Source: SAR202 cluster bacterium Io17-Chloro-G7
GTDB taxonomy: Bacteria; Chloroflexota; Dehalococcoidia; UBA3495
Direction: 5' to 3'
Assembly (NCBI GenBank): GCA_002817055.1
Contig: MUCU01000060.1
Span: 1 to 45,783, forward strand
Length of the DNA: 45,783 bases
Below the pieces are notes generated by a model. It made no database searches. It saw only the letters and a program-made list of their open reading frames with translations, and was not told the origin of the DNA. Positions within the stretch are counted from its first letter, which is position 1. Each line of letters opens with the position of its first letter. The position numbers and the translations under genes are program-made. Below are positions 8,279 to 17,100 of the stretch, piece after piece.

Positions 8279-8618
8279 ACGGATGCGGTTCGAAATCCAA
8301 TGCAATGCAGGGTTCTTGCCCTAAAACCCAGGCATCGTGACCAGGGCCAACCTCAAAGAAATCTCCGGGACCGACTTCCACCTGATTATTGTTGGCCGTA
8401 TTAACCATCATCCTGCCTGACTGTACCCACCCAATATGCCGCTTTGAGCTTTTACCGGTTTGCTGACCTGCACGAACCGACCATCGCCATCCAGGATTGT
8501 AAACCCCTCGGCCTATCGTTACGGAGAGAAGTTTTGTAACGCATCGTTCACTACCGTCAAGGAACACATGGCAGTCAACACTGATTTGACCGGCTTTTAT
8601 GGTTGCAATATCGTTCAT
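8277..8618 (-). CDS. Small cupin-domain protein
   Basis: This 113-residue single-domain protein has the two cupin motif regions: GWRWSVRAGQQTGKSSKRHIGWVQSG and, further on, VEVGPGDFFEVGPGHDAWVLG. The second gives G-D-x6-G-H metal-site spacing. The fold is a small beta barrel; family members bind a metal ion and act as enzymes, sugar-binding proteins or regulators, and the substrate is unknown. A short gap of about 150 bp separates it from the CoA-binding gene on the same strand. No strong ribosome-binding site is visible, so the start is less certain than the fold. Confidence 0.85.
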   Translation of the reverse strand: MNDIATIKAGQISVDCHVFLDGSERCVTKLLSVTIGRGVYNPGWRWSVRAGQQTGKSSKRHIGWVQSGRMMVNTANNNQVEVGPGDFFEVGPGHDAWVLGQEPCIALDFEPHP

Positions 8619-8768
8619 GGGGTGTTCCCAGTAGGATTCGGGCGCCTATAGTTTCTTCATGCTGGTTAGTTTCTGATGGTACGTTTCTCATGGGTTCTGT
8701 TTCAGTCGAGAGGTGACGGACGCTGTGACTATCTAGCCGCCGAACCGGCGACGGTGCTGGCGAAGGGT

Positions 8769-9167
8769 TCAATCATCCATGATCACCGGAATACCCGCAG
8801 CTTCGGCCTTGGCTGCCGCCACTGCGTCTACGACACCGTCTTGCATCCAGATATACTTGACGCCAACTTCTATAGCCTCATCCACCACCGGGGACACCAA
8901 CTCGGAGCGCCGGAAGATGTCCACCATGTCGATGGCTTCGGGCACCGACTTCAGGTCGGGGTAGCTTTTCTCGCCCAACGCCTCTTCGATCATGGGGTTG
9001 ACCGGGATGATCCGGTAGCCCTGGGACTGCATGTATTTTGATACCCGGTTGCTGATCCGTTCCGGGTTGTTGGATAAACCCACGACGGCGATGGTATTGC
9101 TGTTGCGTAGCTGTTCTTCTACTAAGTCCATATAAGCCTCCGCAAATGATGTCATTCTTTTTGCCAT
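8769..9167 (-). CDS. CoA-binding domain protein (YccU-like)
   Basis: The 132-residue protein is a stand-alone Rossmann-like CoA-binding domain: IAVVGLSNNPERISNRVSKYMQ is the nucleotide loop, followed by GYRIIPVNP, DMVDIFRRSE and KYIWMQDGVVD, with GIPVIMDD at the end. Homologues usually finish VVMDRC, so the terminal Arg-Cys is absent here. Such proteins bind CoA in vitro, but their role is unclear. ATG 9167 has only a weak ribosome-binding site and M5 (9155) is an alternative. It is downstream of the flavoprotein gene but separated by a 339-bp repeat region, so it is probably transcribed alone. Confidence 0.9.
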   Translation of the reverse strand: MAKRMTSFAEAYMDLVEEQLRNSNTIAVVGLSNNPERISNRVSKYMQSQGYRIIPVNPMIEEALGEKSYPDLKSVPEAIDMVDIFRRSELVSPVVDEAIEVGVKYIWMQDGVVDAVAAAKAEAAGIPVIMDD

Positions 9168-9195
9168 AACTTATTAAGAATCAACGTTTTCATTA

Positions 9196-9447
9196 CCGTT
9201 CGTTCTTAGCTTGTCGAAGCTTCCTTATGCGAAGGGATGGTGCGACAGGCTCACCACGAGCGGTTGTGGACCCCAAGACCGTTCGCCCTGAGCGTGTCGA
9301 AGGGTGATGCTGCGAAAGTATGGTTCGACAGTTGCTGAGCTTGCCGAAGGGCTCACCACGAACGGTTGTAGACTCCGAGACCGTTCGCCCTGAGCCAGTC
9401 GAAGGGTTTATCGCTAAGTTATGGTTCGACAAGCTCACCATGAGCGG
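9196..9447. repeat. Array of REP-like palindromic repeats
   Basis: Variants of one sequence recur in alternating orientation: CCGTTCG-x-CTGAGC-x-TCGAAGGG at 9196-9219, 9279-9304 and 9381-9406, and its reverse form TTCGACA-GCTCACCACGA-CGG at 9241-9263, 9324-9365 and 9425-9447. Neighbouring units form long imperfect hairpins (9241-9304 and about 9350-9400). The array fills the gap between the CoA-binding gene and the flavoprotein gene. Similar units are known as extragenic repeats in many bacteria and are thought to be moved by REP-associated transposases or to act in RNA stability; none is encoded here. Confidence 0.85.
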
Positions 9448-9506
9448 ACTCTGACGGCTATTCGCAATACTATGCACCCCAGCACCCCACTCTAAGCTCC
9501 GGGCGA

Positions 9507-10433
9507 TTACCAGGTCTGGCTGTTGATGTATTTGAACGCAGCGATGGCTGCCGTGGCGCCGTCCCCGGCGGAGGTTACCAGTTGGGAAGCGGATTTCTGA
9601 CGAATGTCACCGGCAGCGTAGAGGCCGGGCACTTCCGTCTCCATGGACACGTTCACGGGTATATGGCCGGCACTGTCGAGCTTCACCAATCCCTTCACTA
9701 GGCTGGAATTGGGTTCCAAGCCAACGTAGACGAACAAGCCAGTCAGGTCCACTAAGTTTTCCATGTTGGTAACCACGTTGCGGACGCGCACCCCGGAAAC
9801 GGTGTCTTCCCCAAGCACTGCCTCGACGGAGGAATTATATACCACCTCGATGCGACGCTCTTGATTTACCCGGTCTACCAAGACCTTCTGGGCGGTCAAT
9901 TGCTGTCTTTTATGGAACAGCAGCACACGGCCAGCGTACTGGGTCAGGGTCAAGGCTTCGTCGGCTGCCGAGTCTCCGCCTCCCACCACGCCCACCACTT
10001 GCCCCATGTAGAGCGGGCCGTCGCAGGTGGCGCACTGGGACACACCCCGACCGTACATTTCTTCTTCTCCGGGAATGCCCATCTTTCGCAGCGTTGACCC
10101 GGCAGCCAAAATCACCGCCTTGGCCCGGTAATGGCCAGCGTCGGTAGCGATAACTTTGTACTTTCCGTCACGGGAGACAACCGTCGCTTCTGCCATGATG
10201 AACTCCGTTCCGGCGTCCATCGCTTGCTCCTGGACGGCCGGGGCCAACTCGGCTCCGGCAATCCCTTGAGGGAAACCGGGGAAGTTCTCAATCTTCTCGA
10301 TGTTAATGATTTGAGCCCCGCCCATCATTTGCTCGATTAAACCGGTCTTCAGTCCATACCGAGCGCCAAACATGCCGGCAGTGAGTCCAGCCAGCCCGCC
10401 TCCCACGACCAAAACATCATAATCGTTAGCCAA
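9507..10433 (-). CDS. Thioredoxin-reductase-like FAD disulfide oxidoreductase
   Basis: The protein has 308 residues. It has the FAD motif GGGLAG (11-16), the redox-active CxxC at C134/C137 (QCATCDG), the second Rossmann motif GVVGGGDSA (about 148-156) and the C-terminal FAD motif GLYAAGDIRQK. It should move electrons from a pyridine nucleotide through FAD to the CxxC pair. The usual NADPH signature HRRxxxRA reads HKRQQLTA, losing two arginines that bind the 2'-phosphate in E. coli TrxB, so NADH or another donor is possible. The start is TTG 10433 with an ideal AGGAGGT site 8 nt upstream. No thioredoxin gene is nearby, so thioredoxin as substrate is unproven. Confidence 0.92.
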   Translation of the reverse strand: MANDYDVLVVGGGLAGLTAGMFGARYGLKTGLIEQMMGGAQIINIEKIENFPGFPQGIAGAELAPAVQEQAMDAGTEFIMAEATVVSRDGKYKVIATDAGHYRAKAVILAAGSTLRKMGIPGEEEMYGRGVSQCATCDGPLYMGQVVGVVGGGDSAADEALTLTQYAGRVLLFHKRQQLTAQKVLVDRVNQERRIEVVYNSSVEAVLGEDTVSGVRVRNVVTNMENLVDLTGLFVYVGLEPNSSLVKGLVKLDSAGHIPVNVSMETEVPGLYAAGDIRQKSASQLVTSAGDGATAAIAAFKYINSQTW

Positions 10434-10870
10434 AATAACGACCTCCTAAATCACCGCCATAAGCTGTTTGTTTTCTGTTATCCGTCATTCTATCTGCCAA
10501 ACACCGGGCACATGGACTCGCAGGCCCATCCGCCGATGGCTGCCCCATGTCCGGAAGGGTCGGGCTTTGGGTCAATTCTAAATGCGAACACCCGTACTGC
10601 GACTTAATATCTACGACCTATTTTGGAGATTTTATGCCCCGGGCGCAACCATAATCACGAGGGATTTTCGAGAGCACCGCAAATGTCCTGGTTACGGCTC
10701 TGGTTGCGTCCCTACAGTGTTACGCCTAAAATTGAGGCCGCCGATCTGGTAGTCCAATTGCCCGGTTCCCGGCAGAACTGTCAGCGTTGAGATCACAACG
10801 GGATCAGCCCGTTGAATCTAGAGACGGAACCTAGACGCGATACAATTCAGAATTTATGAGGTGCACGACA
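10434..10870. other. Divergent intergenic region with an inverted repeat and a -10-like box
   Basis: This 437-bp gap separates the TTG of the flavoprotein gene from the plus-strand hydrolase. An inverted repeat (CGCAACCA at 10644-10651, TGGTTGCG at 10701-10708) with a 49-nt loop lies in the middle. TACAAT at 10841-10846 resembles a -10 box for the hydrolase, but no good -35 is seen. No gene is supported. Confidence 0.5.
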
Positions 10871-11740
10871 ATGCTGGTAGACCTTATTAGCACCACGAAC
10901 GACCATGGAATCCGCCTGGATGGGGCTTTTTTCGCTCCCCCGTTTGACGCCAAACCGATAGGCCCGGTGGACTCGGTTTTGCTGATCCACGGCTCAAGGG
11001 GGAACTTTGCAGAGCCAAATACCAGGGATATGGCCGAGGAGTTGCGCCAGATTGGCTATGCATGCCTGACTCTTAATACGACCGCCCATGACACGGTTTG
11101 GGCCAACGCCTCGGACAACATGAATTATGGCAATGCCTACGAAATACTCGACGATACCTGCAGTGATTTGAAAGCAGGCATTGATTATCTCTGGAACGCA
11201 GGCTATCGTCACATTGCTTTATGGGGTCACAGCATGGGCGCGGTTAGAGTCGCCTACTACGCCGCCACCCAGCCCGACCAGCGCTTGGCCGCGGTAATAC
11301 CGGTGTCGCCGGTGCGTTTGTCATACTCCTACTACCAGGCCTCCGGGGACGCCCAGGAGTTCAATGACCTGATCAGCATGGCTAGAGAGCTTGAAGAAAA
11401 AGGCCAGGGCCGAGAATTATTCGACGCCGGCTTCCCCATAAAGCAGCTATTTAGCGCCGTTTCCTACCTGGACAAACATGGACCCGAAGAACGCTACAAC
11501 CTAATTAACCTGGCGCCCAATATACGGATACCCTTGTTCGTGGTGGGCGGTTCCTTAGAAACACACACGAGGCTGCTGAACATGGCCCAAGACTTGGCTG
11601 AAGCTGCGGTGAATAGTCCCCAGGTCGAATGTGCGATCATCGACGGAGGCGATCATTCTATCGCCAATAAAAAGAAAGAGGCTGCAACGACGATTTTGCG
11701 ATGGCTGGCCTCATTGTCTCCCCAACCAGTTAAGGCTTAG
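10871..11740 (+). CDS. Alpha/beta-hydrolase fold protein
   Basis: The 289-residue protein has the oxyanion stretch LLIHGSRGNF (37-46), the nucleophile elbow GHSMG with S121, and a late H262 in DGGDHS. This makes a likely serine hydrolase triad with an acidic residue around 224-240 that cannot be fixed. No signal peptide is present, so it is cytoplasmic. ATG 10871 is preferred because AGGTG lies 8 nt before it. The ATG at 10856 adds five residues and has no ribosome-binding site, but it lies right after TACAAT, so a near-leaderless start is possible. The substrate is unknown; the neighbouring CocE/NonD hydrolase is also an esterase-type enzyme. Confidence 0.88.
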   Translation: MLVDLISTTNDHGIRLDGAFFAPPFDAKPIGPVDSVLLIHGSRGNFAEPNTRDMAEELRQIGYACLTLNTTAHDTVWANASDNMNYGNAYEILDDTCSDLKAGIDYLWNAGYRHIALWGHSMGAVRVAYYAATQPDQRLAAVIPVSPVRLSYSYYQASGDAQEFNDLISMARELEEKGQGRELFDAGFPIKQLFSAVSYLDKHGPEERYNLINLAPNIRIPLFVVGGSLETHTRLLNMAQDLAEAAVNSPQVECAIIDGGDHSIANKKKEAATTILRWLASLSPQPVKA

Positions 11741-11812
11741 GGTACGGCGGCAATAATTTAATTACGGGGGAATTCCCCTCCGCATAAGAGAAATATAATT
11801 GAGCTTTCCACT

Positions 11813-13696
11813 TTGAGCAAAAACGAATTTAACAGCGGGCCGCCGCAGAACCCAGATTTCCAAGTCCATTCCCAGTACGGCGTGAAGGTGCCGATGCGGG
11901 ACGGCGCCAGCTTGGCGGCTGATATCCACCGGCCAGCTAAAGATGGCCGGCCAATAGAAGAGCCATTCCCCGTTCTACTCCACAGAACCCCCTACAACAA
12001 GTCCAACGAAGCCCCGGTTCTCGAAGCCGGTTTCTTCGCCGCCAGAGGTTACGTTACCGTGGTGCAGGACTGCCGGGGCCGGTATGCCTCGGACGGTGGG
12101 TTCACCAAGTACGTCGACGAGGCCTTCGACGGCTGCGACACATTGGAGTGGATCGGCCAACAGCCTTGGTGCGATGGCAAGGTGGGTACTTTCGGGCTAT
12201 CCTACGGTGCGCACACCCAAGCGGCCATGGCTTGCTGGAATCCCAGTCTATTGGCGGCGATGTGGCTGGACTCGGGAGGGTTCTCCAATGCGTTTCTGAG
12301 CGGTTGCCGCAACGGAGGGGCATTCGAACTCCGCCAGGTCACTTGGGCATTCAACGAAGCCAAGAACAGCCCATCAGCCCTCGCCCATCCATTTGTCACC
12401 AAAGCCGCTCTGGGGCGCCAGGATCTACACGACTGGTTTCAAAAACTTCCGTGGAAGATAGGCCACTCGCCATTACAGTGGACACCGGACTACGAGAACT
12501 ATCTACACGAAATTTGGTCCCACGAAATCTTTGACGACTATTGGCGTCAGGTGGGATTGTGCGCCGAAGCCTATTATGACGATCTCTCGCCCGTGCCCCA
12601 GGTCCATATGGGGAGCTGGTACGACCCGTATGCCACGAGCACCACCGATAACTATGTCGCCCTTTCCAAAAGAATCAAAGGCACCCGACTGATCATGGGG
12701 CCTTGGACCCACGGGGCCCGCACGGTTACCCATTCGGGTGACGCCGATATGGGTTCCCAATCAACCCTGGATAACAATCTAGACACGGATTACAATCACC
12801 TGCGGCTACGCTTTTTCAACCATTGGCTCAATGGTGAACAAAACGAATGGGATGAGGAACCACCGGTAAGGATATTCGTGATGGGTGGGGGCTCGGGAAA
12901 GCGCAATTCCGACCAGCGGTTGGACCACGGAGGACAATGGCGCTCGGAGAATGAATGGCCCTTGGCCCGTGCCCAGAACACGCCGTTTTATTTGCAAGCA
13001 GATGGTGGGTTGTCGGCCCAAGCACCTCCCTCTGTTGGCGCTTTGCCCGAACTTCAAAAAATAGCTCAGGACCATAGTTCCTACCTGTTCGATCCCCAAA
13101 AACCCGTTCCAACCGTCGGCGGGAACATCTCTTCCGGTCAGCCCATTATGCAGGCGGGAGGGTTCGACCAGCGGGAGTCCCCGGAGTTTTATGGCTCCGA
13201 GCACCCATATTTGCCTTTGGCTTCCCGGCCCGATGTCTTGGTGTTCCAGACCGAGCCGTTGACCGAAGATTTGGAGGTTACCGGACCGATCAATGTCAAC
13301 TTTTGGGTTTCGTCTTCAGCGGTGGACACCGACTTTACCGCAAAACTGTTGGACGTTTACCCACCCACCGAAGACTACCCCGAAGGCTATGCCCTGAATT
13401 TGACCGACGGTATAATTCGGGCTAAATTTCGCGACTCTTGGGAGAAGCCGGAGTTAATGGAGCCGGGTCAAGTTTACCAGGTGACCGTCCAAATGCTGCC
13501 CACCAGCAACCTGTTTTCCCGCGGCCACCGGGTGCGCTTGGATGTTTCTTCCAGCAATTTCCCCCGGTTCGATGTCAACGGCAACACAGGGGAAAACCCA
13601 GGCACGTCGCCGGTGAAAATTTCCGCCCGGAACACGGTTTACCACAATGCGGAACAACCCTCTCACGTAGTGTTGCCGCTGGTTCCCGCCGAATAA
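11813..13696 (+). CDS. CocE/NonD family hydrolase (X-Pro dipeptidyl-peptidase S15-like)
   Basis: The protein has 627 residues, typical of the family. The N-terminal alpha/beta-hydrolase domain has HRTPYNK, QDCRGR, the nucleophile S130 in GLSYGAHTQ, and the later SWYDPYATST and GPWTHGAR segments that carry the catalytic Asp and His. A C-terminal jelly-roll (about 450-625) contains the family's VTGPINVNFWVSSSAVDTDFTAKLLDV pattern, split here, and GHRVRLDVSSSNFPRFD. Members hydrolyse acyl esters or amides. The start is TTG 11813; its ribosome-binding site is weak, but the conserved N-terminus follows at once. It lies 72 bp after the alpha/beta hydrolase, with the palindrome GGGGAATTCCCC (11767-11778) between them. 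Confidence 0.93.
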   Translation: MSKNEFNSGPPQNPDFQVHSQYGVKVPMRDGASLAADIHRPAKDGRPIEEPFPVLLHRTPYNKSNEAPVLEAGFFAARGYVTVVQDCRGRYASDGGFTKYVDEAFDGCDTLEWIGQQPWCDGKVGTFGLSYGAHTQAAMACWNPSLLAAMWLDSGGFSNAFLSGCRNGGAFELRQVTWAFNEAKNSPSALAHPFVTKAALGRQDLHDWFQKLPWKIGHSPLQWTPDYENYLHEIWSHEIFDDYWRQVGLCAEAYYDDLSPVPQVHMGSWYDPYATSTTDNYVALSKRIKGTRLIMGPWTHGARTVTHSGDADMGSQSTLDNNLDTDYNHLRLRFFNHWLNGEQNEWDEEPPVRIFVMGGGSGKRNSDQRLDHGGQWRSENEWPLARAQNTPFYLQADGGLSAQAPPSVGALPELQKIAQDHSSYLFDPQKPVPTVGGNISSGQPIMQAGGFDQRESPEFYGSEHPYLPLASRPDVLVFQTEPLTEDLEVTGPINVNFWVSSSAVDTDFTAKLLDVYPPTEDYPEGYALNLTDGIIRAKFRDSWEKPELMEPGQVYQVTVQMLPTSNLFSRGHRVRLDVSSSNFPRFDVNGNTGENPGTSPVKISARNTVYHNAEQPSHVVLPLVPAE

Positions 13697-13822
13697 TTTC
13701 CGGTTGAAACTGCCGGTAGAATTTGGGGCGGGTTTGTCGATCTATCGTCAGTTTTGAGTTGTCAATCCTTGGCGGCGCACCGCTCTGGAAGGAGCCCACA
13801 TTTGGGCCTCCGCATTTGGGCA

Positions 13823-14407
13823 TCAATGATTGCGCAAGATCATCATATATTGTTCGCCGTTCATGTCCCGTGACCGCAAGTACCTGAATCCCGCTTCTTC
13901 CGCTATGAACTGAAGCTCCGGCGGGTCTACACGGCGTTCCACCGGGGGCCCGGTCTCGGTTTCTTTTTTATACCACTCCAAGACCGTGCACCACGCATTA
14001 GGCCGTAACAGTTCCCTCACCGCCCTCATCAGCCGGGGCTTGTCCGTGCTTTGCTGAATCACAAATGCCATAAATGCCCCGTCAAGTGATCCGCTGTCCA
14101 AGGGGAACTCAAACTCGTCACATTTCAGAACTTCAACGTTGCCCAAGCGGGCCTCGGCCACACGCTCCCGGCAAGCCTCCAGCATCTCGTCGTCGATGTC
14201 TAAAGCAAAGAGCTTGCCGTTAACCAGGTATTTGCCCAATGGCAGCGCGAAGAACCCTGGGCCGCAACCGATATCGGCTACTGTGCTGTGGAGGTTGATA
14301 TCGCTGAGAGTCAATACCATAAAGGGGTCCAGCCTCTTGGCCCTGTCCGGATCGAGTAAGCGTTGGATTAGCTCCTGAGCGCTCATTCCGTAAGATTCAG
14401 ACGTCAT
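13823..14407 (-). CDS. Class I SAM-dependent methyltransferase
   Basis: The protein has 194 residues from ATG 14407. Motif I is VADIGCGPGF (43-52), the acidic residue of motif II is in LFALDIDDEML, and the motif IV region is SGSLDGAFMAFVIQQ. A C-terminal strand VLEWYKKE follows. The fold transfers a methyl group from S-adenosylmethionine; the acceptor is unknown. Similar proteins are often annotated as arsenite- or ubiquinone/menaquinone-type methyltransferases, but no specific cysteines support arsenic chemistry. The open frame continues upstream to 14512 with a sequence unlike any methyltransferase N-terminus, so the inner start is preferred. It converges with the CocE/NonD gene. Confidence 0.88.
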   Translation of the reverse strand: MTSESYGMSAQELIQRLLDPDRAKRLDPFMVLTLSDINLHSTVADIGCGPGFFALPLGKYLVNGKLFALDIDDEMLEACRERVAEARLGNVEVLKCDEFEFPLDSGSLDGAFMAFVIQQSTDKPRLMRAVRELLRPNAWCTVLEWYKKETETGPPVERRVDPPELQFIAEEAGFRYLRSRDMNGEQYMMILRNH

Positions 14408-14822
14408 CTTCAAATCTCTATCAGTGATAATTTTGGTATGGTGGTCTTCTGTCCACTCAGATAATTTACACGATTGATGTAACGGGGTGCAATTGCCCAA
14501 TGGGATTGCCAAAAACGAGGGAGGAACCCCGGCGACATTGGCTGCGCATAGTCAAACTAACCGGTGGACATCATATCCGCTTTTGAGGTTAGAACATGAA
14601 CCCAAGAATACTAAAGAAGGATATTAATTTGATGGGTGCTCACCCAAAAGCAACAGGTGTCTGCCCTGCCAACTAAAGGCATCAGAACTACAATAATAAG
14701 GGAAACGAACGGAATATTGGTTCCCGTGCGATTGGTTAATCGAGTCCCGCCGATTCGCGCAAGATAGCGGTTCCGATTATTACCCAGTTAGCTCGGGCTG
14801 AATTAGTCAACTACGAGAGTTT
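14408..14822. other. Divergent intergenic region, nothing recognised
   Basis: This 415-bp gap separates the methyltransferase (minus) from the small membrane protein (plus). It is A/T-richer than its neighbours and should hold both promoters, but no clear -35/-10 pair, repeat or RNA is seen. Confidence 0.4.
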
Positions 14823-15116
14823 ATGGGCAGAGTTTTCATTTTCACCGTTAGTTGTATGTGCGTGATATTAATTCTATCAGGCGTGATCATATGGGACTCC
14901 TTCTATGAAGGCGAGAAGGCGTTGTATGAGTCGGAATTCCTGAGAGTGAAAACCGCTGAAACCCGGGAGAACCCGAATATTGGGGGCCCAGTTGAGCCAG
15001 CGCCGGATAACGAGGATTTTGTGCCGGTCGACTACCAAAAAATGACTCCTGGCTTACAGGAACTTGTCCGGGAAGGGAAGCCCAACGCGGAGATTACGGT
15101 CGACCGTATACGTTGA
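14823..15116 (+). CDS. Small membrane-anchored protein of unknown function
   Basis: The 97-residue frame starts at ATG 14823 with GAGAG close upstream. Residues about 4-24 form one hydrophobic segment (VFIFTVSCMCVILILSGVII), followed by a charged soluble tail of about 70 residues rich in Glu, Pro and Asn. This is a typical N-anchored topology; the Cys in the segment has no lipobox around it. No family is recognised. It stands alone between two long non-coding stretches, so it could also be a chance frame, though the membrane segment placed right at the start argues for a gene. Confidence 0.5.
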   Translation: MGRVFIFTVSCMCVILILSGVIIWDSFYEGEKALYESEFLRVKTAETRENPNIGGPVEPAPDNEDFVPVDYQKMTPGLQELVREGKPNAEITVDRIR

Positions 15117-15793
15117 TAAGGCCCCGCGATGAGGCCCCGATTACGTTCCACGCTCAGATATAAATACGCCTCGTTTAACCCGGACCTGTAATCCAGACCT
15201 GCTTCTGCCCACTTGCTAGTAAATTAAGCGATGGTAACGGTTTTGGCGAAGCCAAGTAGACAAAGGCTCCCAGACCCTCGCTGGCTGGCATCATAAATTG
15301 CTGGCATCATAGATCGATTGTTGCGTTGGTCCAAAAGTTACTCTATTTTGCTTGCAGCCCGCTTGCCGGAACCCATCTCTATCACGCTCCTTATGAAGCG
15401 CTGGCGAAACTCCCACACTCGCAATAAATTAAGATATTGAGAGTTCGTCCTCAATGGGTACCCATAATCAAAATTATGGCCTATCCTCGGAGGGTGGCGG
15501 CCTCGTTGACAGGAGGTGGCTGCCTCGTTGACAGGCCAAAGGCCCCATCGTAAACTACCAGCCGTATACTATCAGCGCATCAGCAATCCCTTTACTACTC
15601 CGCATCGGGTTAATTTTGCTCTTGGCCATAGAGCGGTATTAGGATTTGGGTAGTTGTGCCCCCCGCTCTAACAGCCCGGGTCAAAGGCCCAATTCGTCGG
15701 CAGACCCCCCGATCTTTTCAGAATTTCGGTGCGAAGCTCACTCGAGCAAAAGCACTCAAAACTTAAGGTATTCACATCCTGTGGGAGATCGGC
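15117..15793. other. Long non-coding region upstream of glyA with short tandem repeats
   Basis: These 677 bp contain no supported gene. Two tandem duplications are visible: GCTGGCATCATA at 15284-15295 and 15300-15311 (16-bp period), and a 22-bp unit at 15493-15514 and 15515-15536 (GGTGGC-GCCTCGTTGACAGG with one central difference). No known riboswitch (glycine, THF, SAM) consensus could be recognised by eye ahead of glyA. The promoter for the glyA-rpsF run is probably here. Confidence 0.5.
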
Positions 15794-17038
15794 ATGACAT
15801 CCTTGGCTGGGCAAGACCCTGAAATCGCACAAGCTATAGAGCAAGAAGACCGACGCCAGCGAGACTTTGTCGTGTTAATTGCTTCGGAAAATTACGCCAG
15901 CAAGGCTGTATTGGAAGCCCAATCCGGTGTCATGAGCAATAAATACGCCGAAGGTTATCCCGGCCGACGCTACTATGCTGGCTGCGAAAACGTGGATGTG
16001 GTTGAAAGCTTGGCCATAAAGAGGGCCAAGCAGTTATTTAATGCCGAACATGCCAACGTGCAACCTCACAGCGGCGCGCAAGCCAATATGGCGGCTTATT
16101 TCGCAGTGTTAGAGACCGGAGACCGGGTAATGGGTATGCAGTTGGATCATGGCGGCCACCTTACCCACGGGGCTTCGGTCAATTTTTCGGGCAAGTTGTA
16201 CGATTTCATGCCTTATGGGGTTGACCGAGAGACCGAACAAATAGACTACGACGAAGTGGAGCGGTTGGCGAAAGAGCATCATCCGAAACTTATAGTCGCC
16301 GGTTGTAGCGCCTATCCCAGAACCCTGGATTTTGCCAGGTTCCGCGATATTGCCGACCAGGTAGGCGCGCTTTTAATGGTAGACATGGCGCATATATCCG
16401 GTCTGGTGGCAGGTGGCGTCCATCCTTCCCCGTTGCCTCATGCGCAAATAGTCACGTCCACAACTCAGAAAAGCCTGCGGGGCCCTAGGGGGGGATTCAT
16501 TCTGGCCAATGAAGACTTGGCCAAAAGTATCGATTTTGCCGTCTTCCCATTTCTCCAGGGTGGACCGTTTATGCATACCATTGCGGCCAAGGCCGTGTGC
16601 TTTGGCGAAGCGCTATCGCCGGGATTCTCAAAATACGCCGGGCAGGTAGTGGCCAATGCTCAAGTTATGGCCCAAGAGATTTCCGAGGCCGGTCTGCGAC
16701 TCGTGTCCGGAGGGACGGACAATCATCTTATGTTGGTCGACCTGACCCCAATCGGAATTACCGGAAGGGATGCCGATGCCGCATTGGAAAAAGTGGGCAT
16801 AATCGCCAACAAAAACGCCATTCCCTTCGACCCCAAGCCACCGAGGGTAACCAGCGGAATCCGCTTGGGAACTCCGGCTATCACCAGTCGCGGCTTCGAT
16901 GAAGAAGCGGTCAAGCAGGTGTCCCGTCTGGTAGTGGAAGTGCTAAACTCTATTAAAGATGAAAAGGTTCAGAAAAGGGTGGCCGGAGAGGTTAAGGAAC
17001 TTACTTCCGGATTCCCCGTACCGGGATTGGACCTTTAG
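15794..17038 (+). CDS. glyA: Serine hydroxymethyltransferase
   Basis: The protein has 414 residues, the usual bacterial length, and converts serine plus tetrahydrofolate to glycine plus methylene-tetrahydrofolate using PLP. Marks include [54 protein letters not shown] and the PLP lysine K226 in [13 protein letters not shown]. The residue before that lysine is Gln (Q225); most family members have His there (TTHKTLRGPRGG). GGGAG lies about 6 nt before ATG 15794. It heads a plus-strand housekeeping run; rpsF starts 62 bp downstream. Confidence 0.98.
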   Translation: MTSLAGQDPEIAQAIEQEDRRQRDFVVLIASENYASKAVLEAQSGVMSNKYAEGYPGRRYYAGCENVDVVESLAIKRAKQLFNAEHANVQPHSGAQANMAAYFAVLETGDRVMGMQLDHGGHLTHGASVNFSGKLYDFMPYGVDRETEQIDYDEVERLAKEHHPKLIVAGCSAYPRTLDFARFRDIADQVGALLMVDMAHISGLVAGGVHPSPLPHAQIVTSTTQKSLRGPRGGFILANEDLAKSIDFAVFPFLQGGPFMHTIAAKAVCFGEALSPGFSKYAGQVVANAQVMAQEISEAGLRLVSGGTDNHLMLVDLTPIGITGRDADAALEKVGIIANKNAIPFDPKPPRVTSGIRLGTPAITSRGFDEEAVKQVSRLVVEVLNSIKDEKVQKRVAGEVKELTSGFPVPGLDL

Positions 17039-17100
17039 TTGAGCCGCTAACTCCTCAATGCTATACTTTCCTTACTTCTGAATAGGTGGTGGATATTCCC

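Noticed and set aside
9196..9447. Possible CRISPR array
   Set aside because: Units are unevenly spaced, in alternating orientation and variable, without equal spacers or cas genes.
12503..13204. Several minus-strand frames of 85-132 codons
   Set aside because: They are antisense to the CocE/NonD gene and show no domain.
15117..15793. Glycine, THF or SAM riboswitch ahead of glyA
   Set aside because: None of the conserved core motifs could be found by eye.
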